Positions 1-8,874 of a stretch of 64,000 nt of DNA are shown here, piece by piece; position 1 is the stretch's first letter, and every line of letters begins with the position of its first letter. Source of the DNA: Platycnemis pennipes (taxonomy: Eukaryota > Arthropoda > Insecta > Odonata > Platycnemididae). Under the pieces are notes generated by a model. The model was not told the origin of the DNA, did not search any database, and saw only the letters and a list, made by a program, of their open reading frames with translations. The position numbers were made by a program, and so were the translations under genes. The DNA lies in assembly GCA_933228895.1 (NCBI GenBank), contig OW121853.1:126872133-126936132 (forward strand), written 5' to 3'.

Positions 1-13
1 AACTCATATCGCA

Positions 14-613
14 GTGCCTCAAATCGAGAACTCTCTGGCTCTGGTTCTGGCCGTTTTCCTCTTTTTTGGAAGTTCAAATTCATCATCAATTTCGTTAGAC
101 GAAGCGTCCTCAAAAAGGCTTTTTGGTTTCGGAAATCCTGCTAGGGGAACTGGATTTTGGGTGTTTGTGGGTAAAGGAAGGGTGACGTTATCGGAAATCT
201 GGTCAGGGTAGTTATTGGTACACGGAATTTGGAAGGTTGCAGGTGAAAATAGGGCTTCCGCTGTTTGAGATGATTCAGAAGGTGAGTTGTGTAGTTTTTC
301 ATCAGTTGGAAGAGTTGGAGCTTGGATGGGGCACCTGGGAATGTTTGAGGAAATGAGTGCGAGTGTATGTGGAGCGGAAGATCAAGATGAAAGGATTGGT
401 TTGTTTCCCAGTTGAATCATAATAACCTTACTGCTGGAATCTTCCTCTTGTGGGTTGTCCAGGGCAGAGGAAGATGCAGAACGGGATGCGGCGGTGGGTT
501 GGTCCTTTGTATGTCCGCTATGGCGTGCACTGGCGTCAATTTTAGGCGGTTGCGGGGATCCAGATTTGAATTTGGAGCCATTGAGACCTCAAACCCTGGA
601 GATCTCAAACCCT
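14..613 (-). pseudogene. Unrecognised degenerate reading frame, possibly a transposon protein tail
   Basis: The reverse strand has about 200 codons in one frame with a single internal TGA near 393 and a terminal TGA at the window's left end. The translation is rich in Ser, Pro, Asn and Gln and ends in a basic segment containing PKKRKTARTRARE, which resembles a nuclear localisation or nucleic-acid-binding tail. No start codon fits, and a stop precedes the open stretch. Low-complexity regions with basic tails are common in LINE ORF1 (gag-like) proteins, and such an element lies a few kb away on the same strand, so a related fragment is possible. No domain was recognised. Forward-strand frames here look like shadows. 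Confidence 0.25.
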
Positions 614-620
614 ACCACTT

Positions 621-1480
621 AATCCACAATCTCACCCTGGTTGCGGAAGAAGCGGGGCTACCCTGAAGAACCTTCTACCACCGTTTCCTGATTAATCCCT
701 CAATAGTAAAATCCTACCCTAACAAAAATAGAATTCTACATCACCCGTTAAACTTTTCCCCAAATCTTCACCTACAAAATAACCCGTCCGTACCTTCCTA
801 ACCGACAGTAAAAATTCCTGCAACATTGACTTAGGTCTAACAGACATCCTTTACAACCTTAATCCTAAAATGCTGCTACATCAGGATTTTTTTTCTATTA
901 TTAACTCCAACCACGGTCGGAGTGAGCTAATAGCTCGATACTATGTTATAGGTTTACTTCAACTCAGTCAGTCAGGGAACGCGGAAAATGGAGAAACTCC
1001 AAGTAAAAGCGCGCCAGATGATCCCTAAGTTGAATGGTTGATTAAAAAGGACGAGGGAAAGGCGGGAAACCCTAGTCAGCGGACCACTCCCAGTCCGCTG
1101 AGCGTGCAGTGGAAGTGCAGGCCCTCTTGCTCAGCTTACCTGGAGAAGACAAACTGGGGAATAAGCACAGGTGATCTGGACACTACCGGGCAGTGGGAAG
1201 GTGAAACTGGGGCGCGATCATGGTTCTCCATAAAGCGATGGCGTTGTCGTTTTCGGCAGCTAGCGGAAAAGTTAACGAAAGTGCGATCATGATTCTTCAA
1301 ATTTTGCGCTACGGGCTCAGGAAAACCTGTTTCGTAGCGATTTGGTAAAGCTTTTGTAAAGGTTGCGTTAACTTCGTGTTATGAAGAAATATGGTGGAGC
1401 GTGTTGCACATGGGATTTTGATTTCTTGATTTCCAGCTTGCTTCGCACTTACTCGACCATTACTTAACTTATTAATCTAG
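621..1480. other. Stretch without recognised gene
   Basis: Mixed-composition sequence. Only short open frames occur and none carries a recognisable domain. It may be part of an old transposon, but no terminal repeats were seen. Confidence 0.4.
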
Positions 1481-1489
1481 CTTACGTGT

Positions 1490-1527
1490 TCACATTAATT
1501 GCCATGCGAAAAAATTCATCTGGACCA
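1490..1527 (-). repeat. Inverted tail fragment of tRNA-derived SINE
   Basis: Read on the reverse strand, this piece matches the 3' part of the SINE at 5351 (tgaattttttcgcatggcaa). It lies about 50 bp before another SINE head in the opposite orientation, so the locus is a head/tail inverted composite. Confidence 0.6.
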
Positions 1528-1577
1528 GGACCTTGAACAAGCTTGACAAAATAACGTTGAAAGGGACAAGGTACCAT

Positions 1578-1695
1578 GAACCTCGGTGAAATTGCCATGC
1601 GAATTAGGGATCCTGGGTAGCTTAGTGGTCTGTGCAGTGGCCCGGAAAGCCAAAGGTCCGTGCTTCGACCCACACTGAAACTCATATATTTTTTT
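1578..1695 (+). mobile_element. tRNA-derived SINE, copy 1
   Basis: The copy opens with gaacctcggtgaaattgcc, shared with the copy at 5351. It contains an A-box-like tagcttagtgg and, about 45 bp on, a B-box-like gcttcgaccc. These are the internal RNA polymerase III promoter elements of tRNA-derived SINEs. It ends in a T-rich run that could act as a Pol III terminator. The body is diverged from copy 2. Confidence 0.6.
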
Positions 1696-2118
1696 TGCAT
1701 GTGTCTTTGTCGCCAAGTACCCTTGGCGACTTTATGTCAGAGGATGCCGACTGGCTTTTGCTCTGTCTTTTTCTTCTCTTGGTATCCGCCCAAGGTTTTT
1801 ACTTTTCCTTAAAATGTTGTGTGGTCTGTTGTACTTATCGAAAGGATTCTCTTTGTTTATTGCTGCGTAATTCATAGCTTCGTTATCGTGTTATTTTATG
1901 TCCTTGAAATATTTTATACACTCTTCTTCTAATTTATTTTTCAGCGGTTCTAATTTTGTACGGTTAAAAACCTCTTCATTTTGGCCCAAGGTTTCATGTT
2001 GTGATTCTTCTGTCTGTCGAGAAGAGATTTTCTATTGTGTTTCGGTGGGCCATCCCTGATCACGATGGTGCAGCGTATAGTATTATTGGTCTGAATATGG
2101 CATCGTATATTTTGTCTT

Positions 2119-3574
2119 TTACTTATGGCGGGTAGAATTGCTCTTCAGCATGGGTGCCAGTTGTGCACTCATAGCAATTAACTTTTGCTTAATGCCAAGA
2201 CTGTGGCTTTTGAAGTTTAGTCTTTTGTCAATTTTTACTCCTAAATAGGTGGCTTCCTCGCTCCAGTCTATCGGTTGTTGTTTTATCCTGATACAGCCGC
2301 TTTTCGGGGTACATGTTCTTGGTCGTGTAAAAATTACCGCTTTTGTTTTTGCAACATTTATCCCTAATTTCCATTTGTCGTACCACTGAGTGACCTCATC
2401 CATGAAGTCTTGGGCTCGTTCTTTCGCTATAGTTAGGTTTTTTCCCTTGGCAATGATGGCGGCGTCGTCTGCATACAGAGCTGTCAAAATATTCCAGTCT
2501 TCGCTTCCAGGGAAGTCTGCCGTGAAAATGTTAAAAAGTAGTGGCCCCAAAATTGAACCTTGTGGTACACCAGCTAAAATTTGTTTTTCTTCACTAAGGG
2601 AGTTCCCCACTTTACTCTAAAAGTCCTATCGTTTAAATACGATTCCGTCAATTTTAAAATCCATGGGGGGAACTCCCAATTTGTCATTTTTGATAGTAGG
2701 CGTTCATGCCACACCTTGTCGAAAGCCTTTGTCACATCAATAAAAATGCCTAATACCTGTTCTTTTTTGTTCATTGCGTCACTTATGTAATCGACGACTC
2801 TGTGTATTTGTTGACACGTCGAGTGTTTTTTCCTGAAACCGAATTGTTCTTTAGGAATTATATTGTTATCCTCTGCATGTTTTAAAATATATGGTAACAT
2901 TATTCGTTCCACTAGCTTTCCCATACAGGAGATGAGGGAGATTGGTCTCAAGTCTCTTGGTATGATAGTTTTTCCCCCTTTTTTGGTATGCATGTGATGT
3001 TGGCCCTTTTCCATGCTTCTGGGAAATATCCTGTGGTTATAATGTTGTTTATAATGCGCAAGAGATAAATCTTGGCTCTGAGGGAATGCGTTTCAGCATT
3101 TCGTTTGTTATCTTGTCGTTCCCTGGTGCTTTCCTATTCTTTAAATTCTTTATGGGTTCTTCCTGATTCTTCCAGTCTATTTCCGGAAAATAATTTAAAT
3201 TTTGGTCCTCGCTGGTTTTCAGATTCTCCAAGGTATGAGTATGATCTTGGGTTGTTTGGTTTAAATATTTCTGAGAAAAATTCCGCTACTTTCTGCGATT
3301 TATCTTGTCCTGAGGTACCAATCTTGATATTAGGGTCGCTCGGTGGTGTTTTTCGTAATTTCTTGGCAACTTTCCAGCCTGAGTTCTCATTTTCTTTTAA
3401 CGTGGCCAATTGTTCCTCCCATTTCCTAGTTCTATGCGTTAAAACTGATGCTTTGATTTTTTCATTTAGCATTTTCACTTTGTTTTTTAGTGTCATCGTT
3501 CCTATTTTGTAATATTTCCGTCTAGCCTTATTTCTTTCCTTGATGAGGTTTTTGGTTTCCTCGTCAAGCCTCAC
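2119..3574 (-). pseudogene. LINE reverse transcriptase domain, frameshifted
   Basis: This is the ORF2 reverse transcriptase, which primes cDNA on nicked target DNA. Reading down the reverse strand: a basic Lys-rich linker (3574-3134), then the RT-0 segment with KNRKAPGNDKI (3231-3049), then fingers and palm with LRPISLISCMGKLVER, FGFRKKHST and motif A IDVTKAFDKVWH (3014-2574). After another frame change come motif B GVPQGSILGPLLF and motif C LYADDA (2610-2119), so the catalytic aspartates are still encoded. At least three frame changes, near 3200, 3030 and 2590, break the protein. The order and motif spelling fit Jockey-type elements. The thumb/C-terminal region further left is heavily degraded. 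Confidence 0.85.
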
Positions 3575-3623
3575 ATCCGTTGGTAGACGTTTCTTGCATT
3601 TGGGAATGGCTTTATCAGCGCCC

Positions 3624-4166
3624 TCAATAATAACTCTTTGTTATCTTCTCAACACCAAGGTCTACATCATTTTTGCTCAATGCCTCTGAGTTTGTCAGGT
3701 CATCTGGTAATTTACTTCTTATTGTCTCATTAAACAAATTCCAGTCGGCTAGCCCATAACTGAAACCTAGCTTCCTATGAGGTGTGATGATAGGTCTAGT
3801 TCCCACACTAATTATTACCGGATAATGGTCACTTGTTAAACTGTTCACGGTGACAGCTTTCGTTGGATACCTGAGATTTTTAGCAATTGCAAGGTCTATC
3901 ACATTTCTCCCATACGTTCTCGTTGGCTCCATGGGTGCTATTACTTTTAATTTATTTTCGTTTACCCAAGCGTTTAACACTTTACCGTTGTTATTTTTGA
4001 CTGGGCAGTTCCACTCGTGATGCTTTGCAGTTAAGTCACCCCCAATGATAGTAATTTTATTATTATCAAATAATTTATCGAAGTCTTCTGGAATCATGTC
4101 CTTATTTGGCGGAAGATAGCAGGAGTATACTTTTATTTCTTGGATAGTTGTCTCACGGATACACAT
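3624..4166 (-). pseudogene. LINE apurinic-like endonuclease domain, N-terminally truncated
   Basis: The 180-residue frame carries the C-terminal two thirds of an endonuclease/exonuclease/phosphatase fold, the enzyme that nicks target DNA before target-primed reverse transcription. Visible motifs are YSCYLPPN, GGDLTAKHHEWNC (the GDxNA-type metal and substrate loop, with Leu-Thr in place of the usual Phe-Asn), VIDLAIAK, and SDHYPV with the catalytic Asp-His. The first catalytic segment (Asn/Glu motifs of the N-terminal half) is absent. The frame starts directly at the end of ORF1, overlapping it by about 33 bp, instead of after a full ORF1 and ORF2 start, so an internal deletion fused the two. 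Confidence 0.8.
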
Positions 4167-4924
4167 GGAATTCCCTGTATGTTCAGTTCGTCTTTGATAA
4201 AAGCTTCGTCAATTCCGGCATCCATTCCATGAATAACATATCGAACGACTCCTTCTCCTTTGTATGCCCAAGTGAGTCTTGTTGTTTGAGTCTTGTTCCT
4301 GTCCAGGTAAGTTTTCACCGATTCATAATCTTCATTGTTTTTTAATTGTAACCTAGATCCATCTTTAATTTTTCTAATTATAAAAGTTTTGTCTCGTACA
4401 AGTTCTCTTGTCTTTTTTATAAATTCAGTCATGTCCGTTAGTTTATAGACCACTATCGGTGGGGGCCATTTATTTCGCGAAGACTTAGCTTGTTCTTCGG
4501 TATACTTTTTTCCGATTTGTACTTTTCCTCGTCTAGTATCATCCTTTTCGTCGTTTGCGTCTCGCTCACGCCTTCTTTTCTTGTTATTTTTTACTGTTTC
4601 GAATGGTTGAGAGATTTCCTCTTCATTTCGATATTCCTCGGCCATATCGCATTCCTCTCCTGCGTAAATGCTATCGTCAATTGCCATGATTCGATTTATC
4701 TCGTCAGCTACAGCAGCGCTATCTTTTGTGCGTTCTTGTCTCATTTCTTGAGCATCAATTGCACTATCGTCAAACTGGTTTTCTTCAATATTACTTGTAG
4801 TATGCAAGCTCGTTAGATTATTGTCTGGTGGGAATAAAATATCCCGTATTCCCGGGTGAATGGGAACCCTGTCTCCTCGGCCTAAGCCCTTGATTGTATT
4901 TGTCGGCGGCGATCTGTCTAACAT
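4133..4924 (-). pseudogene. LINE ORF1 (gag-like) protein, C-terminally truncated
   Basis: A 263-residue frame begins with ATG after a GC-rich leader. The N-terminal half is acidic and low in complexity, followed by a basic KNNKKRRRERDAND tract. The C-terminal half (from about residue 150) has WPPPIVVYKLTDM and later RYVIHGMDAGIDEAFIKDEL. This is the pattern of the domain that precedes zinc knuckles (PRE_C2HC type) in Jockey-family ORF1 proteins, which bind element RNA. The zinc knuckles expected after it (CCHC repeats) are missing. The frame ends at LSKK where endonuclease sequence starts in another frame. Confidence 0.7.
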
Positions 4925-5350
4925 CTTTCCCCAGGGAGTCTCCGATCCTACAGGGTAAAGGTCATGTAAAACTCAATGAGAGATATTTGGCGATCCCGCC
5001 GATTCGCACCAGACCGAAGTCCAGATCGGGCACAGCGGGCCTGCGCCTCTCTCCCTATCCTACACACTGGTCCCTAATTCCTATTTGGTCCCTATTTCCT
5101 ATTTACCTAACGAGGGGACCCCCCCGGGTTCCCTAGGAGTGCAAGGAGGTTCACCCCACTGGATCTACTCCAGTGAGGGCCCTTTTCCTAGGGTAGCCGG
5201 TGGGACGACCAATCAGGGGCGCTACGGGACACCACTCGGACGTGAGAAGGAGGATCTCCGTTAGCTCGGTTAGCCCGAGAGCTCCGTTCGCGTATTGCGG
5301 AGACCCCTATCTATCAGCGATGTTCTTAATTTGCAACGCCGCCGCTTGAA

Positions 5351-5530
5351 GAACCTCGGTGAAATTGCCATGGGAGGTAGGGATCCTGGGTAGCGTAGTG
5401 ATCTGCGCAGTGCTCCGGAAAGCCATAGGTCCGTAGTTAGATTCCCGCTCCAGGTGAATTTTTTCGCATGGCAATTTATGTGAATTTCACCGCCGTTTAC
5501 GCGGCAGGCTTGGAATAGCCTGCCATTTCC
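5351..5530 (+). mobile_element. tRNA-derived SINE, copy 2
   Basis: The first 90 bp match the SINE at 1578. The A-box-like tagcgtagtga and B-box-like agttagattcc (one mismatch to the consensus) are about 45 bp apart, as in tRNA-derived SINEs. The downstream body, with gaattttttcgcatggcaat and then a GC-containing tail, is longer than in copy 1. It sits between the LINE 5' end and the left end of the long-TIR transposon. Confidence 0.6.
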
Positions 5531-5534
5531 ATTA

Positions 5535-5720
5535 GGGTGGCCCAAAAATTTTTTTTTTGAAAGTTGGAAGTTCGGATGCATTTTCTGGTGCAATTTTATC
5601 AAAAAACACCTCACAAAAATTCAGTTCAATTGCACAATATTTGACCCTGCCGAATCGTGTTTAAAAATGTAATGCTCGGATGTAGAAAAATGTGTCTACC
5701 TTACAGGGGCGAATTTACCT
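5535..5720 (+). repeat. Left terminal inverted repeat of the long-TIR transposon
   Basis: The reverse complement of 8640-8826 aligns along the whole stretch. Shared blocks include gggtggcc, gaaagttggaag, cggatgcattttc, cacctcacaaaaattcagtt, gaccctgccgaatcg and acaggggc, with small gaps in A- and T-runs. Confidence 0.85.
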
Positions 5721-6053
5721 TTTTTTGAGATTCTACCGCAGAAATAGAGGTTATCCGAAGTAAAAACAATCTGTAGCATTAAAAGTTTTTATTTTAAATG
5801 AGTTTCTTAATTTTAAATGGGTTGGCTAACATTAGCTTTACATTTTCCTTAACCTTTTCCCTTCCGTACGTATCTAACATTTACCTATGTTTCTGTACCA
5901 CAAGCAGAAAGGTGTCTCTCACGTTCATAATTAGTGAGTGTTTTTTCAAAATATAATCTTTGATAAGTGTCACGCCCTTTCGGCAGTGTCATTAACAACA
6001 TTAATGTGTTTGATGGTCTTGAAACCTTTCAGATACCTTTCATCCTGTAGTCA

Positions 6054-7908
6054 TTATTCAGGGTCCTTTGACAAAAAGCCTTGATCAATGCCCGTAATGT
6101 CGAAGAATCGTCGAGAATCACTAGACGCAAAGTCGCTCAGTTTCAGGTCCTTAATACAGTGACTGGGAGAAAGTTGCGCCCGGGGGCTGAAAACATCCAA
6201 CCCTTCCTTTGCAAAAGAGTTAACCATCGCCCTGCTATCAGATAAGGAAACATTGCGGTCCATCAAAGATAAGCACACTAAGGTTTCTGATAAATACCAC
6301 AAATGGTTGCTGAATTTGTTGAATGCTTGTTGGTGTTTGTCCTTGTGGCTAGCGAGGGTTTTCAGAAGCTCGAGATCACGCGCTGGTGCACTAGATGCAA
6401 CCGGACATGTGTACCAGGACTTAGTATACACGGATGCTACAAAGCAACATATTTGAAACCTGTTGTCACTCTATTTGGTTGAAAGGCCCAATTGCTTTCC
6501 AAACATCTTTATTTCCAAGCAAGGTCCTGCAGCTCTTTCCCAAGCTTCTGTTGAATAACAACACGGGCTCAATTTACTCGTCCACTATTCACGTTTGTGG
6601 TGTCGAAGACAAGACCTATGACTCGTTCATGAAGTTCCCAACTAATCAAAACTTCAACCACTGCAATAGCTTCCTAAATTCCAGTGCCCTCTTTCAACTA
6701 CGGAACGCCAAGAAGTTGCTCAACCCCTTCTCCAGATACTAAAATTGGCATACGATCAGTATTGGCTTCTGCATCTAAAAGATGGAATAATTATCCAATA
6801 CATGGTCGAAAATGCCCACAGACTATGCAGGAGATTGTTAATGAGCAAGAAAAAAATTTACAATAAATACCTTCACTGCTGGGCAGTAGCTTTCCATCCC
6901 AATGGACGACCAACGGAACGTCCGGATCAAGCCCTTGCTTTATAAGTGGGTCAATATCTTCTCTACATTCTGGCCGTTTTCTTTGCAGTTGTGAACGGGG
7001 AGCAATTATTTGTACCTCTTGTTCCTCAAATCCCAACGATTTCGCTGTGTCACTAGCTACTGCTTTTATCAACATCGATCCTCCAGCGGAAGATGGCTGC
7101 GTTCTATTTAACACAGCAGATACCATTGAGTAATTCGCAACGTGAATATTGAGTTTCTTTGGTTTGTTCGCTATAAATTCTTTAACGACACTTATTGTGA
7201 AAAAGAAATCAATAAAATTACTCTTAAATTTTACCGTGACGATTTATACCTACCCTCATCACTATCTTCATCAGTACTTGCTTCAGAAGAAGCTTTGGCA
7301 GAAAGCTGGCGGGTAAGAAGTTCATTCTTCTCCTTTTCGCTGCGTGCTTTCTGTTGCAAACTGTTTTAGAATGTTTTTTTGACGATTTACCTCCTAAAAT
7401 AATAAAATGTAAATTGGAGGGGTGGGCGGGAGCCTTCTGGAGCCCCCCTGGCACTTAGACCTCTTTAGATCCATTGTGCCAACCCACATTTAACCTGCCC
7501 GCCACTTGCAGACAGGGGACAAGAGCACCACGGTAGAGGTATGGACGGGGGATACCCATCCAACCTCCGTCCGTGGCCCAACGTTGCTTAACTTCGGTGA
7601 TCTGACGGGAACCGGTGTATCAACTTGTCTAGGCCCTTGCCCAATAGATTTTCCTCCTACTTAGCGCACCATTCCCTATCAGTTCCATCCATATGCGGTC
7701 AATCTGCATATAAATGTAAAATTGGCGGGTCATCTTCATCTTCAATGAGCTCAAGAGCTCTACTGTGACCAATGTCAAACAAATGGTCCAGCTTGGCTTT
7801 AAATTCCTGTCTTCTATACTCATGCTTATCACTTTTCAGTTTCTTGTCCTTTCCTAGCCTTCTGTATTTCTTATAAACATTCACAAGATTTTCTGTAGCG
7901 ACGAGCAT
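6054..7908 (-). pseudogene. Transposon-encoded protein gene fragments (unnamed family)
   Basis: Pieces in different frames read right to left: LVNVYKKYRRLGKDKK then EFKAKLDHLFDIGHSRAL (7908-7699); an acidic Ser-rich SSEASTDEDSDE stretch ending at a GTAGGT donor-like site (about 7370-7245); PDVPLVVHWDGKLLP (7126-6890); and a C-terminal NHLWYLSETLVCLSLMDRNV segment (6431-6054). This order matches a family of uncharacterised invertebrate transposon proteins as I recall it, with an N-terminal KLDxLFDIxHxxAL motif and a late HLWYLSExLVxL motif. The missing central part and the donor-like site suggest introns plus decay. It is presumed to be the transposase because it lies alone between long inverted repeats. 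Confidence 0.55.
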
Positions 7909-8639
7909 TTTGAGTAGAAATATTTGCTTTAGCCCTAATTTCCAGCAATGAGCTCACCGTGTGTCTGGCGATGCCTTTGGAATTAGTGGTGCCAGGCGTA
8001 GAGTGCAGTATTGTGAAGAAACGCTTAAGAACTTCTCGTTATGTTGGTAGTTTCCCATTCCTCGTCAGGTTTTCATCAAAGCAGCCACCAGCCACCCACA
8101 CATTCGTTTTCCCCCGTGTGATACGCGCACAACTCTTATTTAGCCATTTCAACATAAAATCTCACTGCCTTATAGAAAAATAATTCACAATCACACGGCT
8201 ACCTGACTCAAAAACTGCGTTCACTAATTCACCACCACTTCGCCGCTTGCCTTCCACTGTAGTCACCCGTACCGGGAGATCCGCGCAACAATACAGTCGT
8301 TATCATGAACTTTTGTTGCCGTCTTGCGTCATTGTAGGACAATGATGCAGTCTTGTATCATTTCAGAACGACAAAGCGGTCTCGCATCATTTTAGGGCAT
8401 TTTCGTATTATTTTGTTGATTCCGTCTTGTCCTAGTAATGCAAGGACGGAGTTTACTTAGTCGCCAAATGATAGCAGTACCGCTGTGAACGCTAATTCTC
8501 GATTTCCATTCTGTTATTTATGAAGATAAGCGAAATGTAAAATGCGATAGAAGGGTTTTCGTCCCAACACGTGGAACCTACTATCTGCATACGATAATTT
8601 TACTATTTGTCTTGGTTTTCTCACACAATCTTAAGGACG

Positions 8640-8826
8640 CAAACGGAAGCCCCTGTGGGGTAGGCAATCTGACCTACATGGAAGCGGGAACATTTTCAAC
8701 GCGATTCGGCAGGGTCAAACATTGTGCGATGAAACTGAATTTTTGTGAGGTGTTTGTTTAAAAAAATTGCACCTGAAAATGCATCCGCTCTTCCAACTTT
8801 CCAAAAAAAACTTTTTTTGGCCACCC
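8640..8826 (-). repeat. Right terminal inverted repeat of the long-TIR transposon
   Basis: This is the inverted partner of the left repeat at 5535, ending ggccaccc next to TA. Divergence between the two arms is mostly single-base and run-length change, so the copy is old but still clearly delimited. Confidence 0.85.
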
Positions 8827-8874
8827 TAATCCTGTATGGTTAAGTATGCCGTATTTATTTTTATTCAAATTCTT

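Larger units (their letters stand above)
1885..5345 (-). mobile_element. Jockey-like non-LTR retrotransposon, internally deleted and frameshifted
   Basis: Read right to left, the element has a GC-rich 5' leader (about 4925-5345), ORF1, an endonuclease domain, a reverse transcriptase and a decayed C-terminal part reaching to about 1885. This order is typical of Jockey-clade LINEs. The coding parts sit in several frames, so the copy is dead. The ORF1 C-terminus and the N-terminus of ORF2 are missing at the ORF1/endonuclease junction. A SINE abuts the 5' end. The 3' boundary is uncertain because no clean tail or target duplication was found. Confidence 0.75.
5535..8826 (-). mobile_element. DNA transposon with about 190-bp terminal inverted repeats, decayed
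   Basis: The ends are long inverted repeats: gggtggcc at the left and ggccaccc at the right, each bordered by TA. A TA target duplication is the simplest reading, but ATTAG/CTAAT could instead be part of the repeat. The interior holds only broken protein-coding pieces on the reverse strand, so this copy cannot move by itself. The encoded protein belongs to a family I associate with dispersed transposon proteins of arthropods and other invertebrates, and I cannot name its superfamily. The right end lies only about 48 bp from the satellite array. Confidence 0.75.

Noticed and set aside
1208..1225. 16-bp match (cgcgatcatggttctc) to the reverse strand near 22720.
   Set aside because: No extension of similarity beyond the match. 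One such match is expected by chance in a window of this size.
7231..7260. 14-bp match (ggtaggtataaatc) between a presumed intron of the long-TIR transposon and the C37G satellite variant, suggesting the satellite derives from the transposon.
   Set aside because: The match does not extend on either side and is partly explained by donor-site-like composition. Chance is sufficient.
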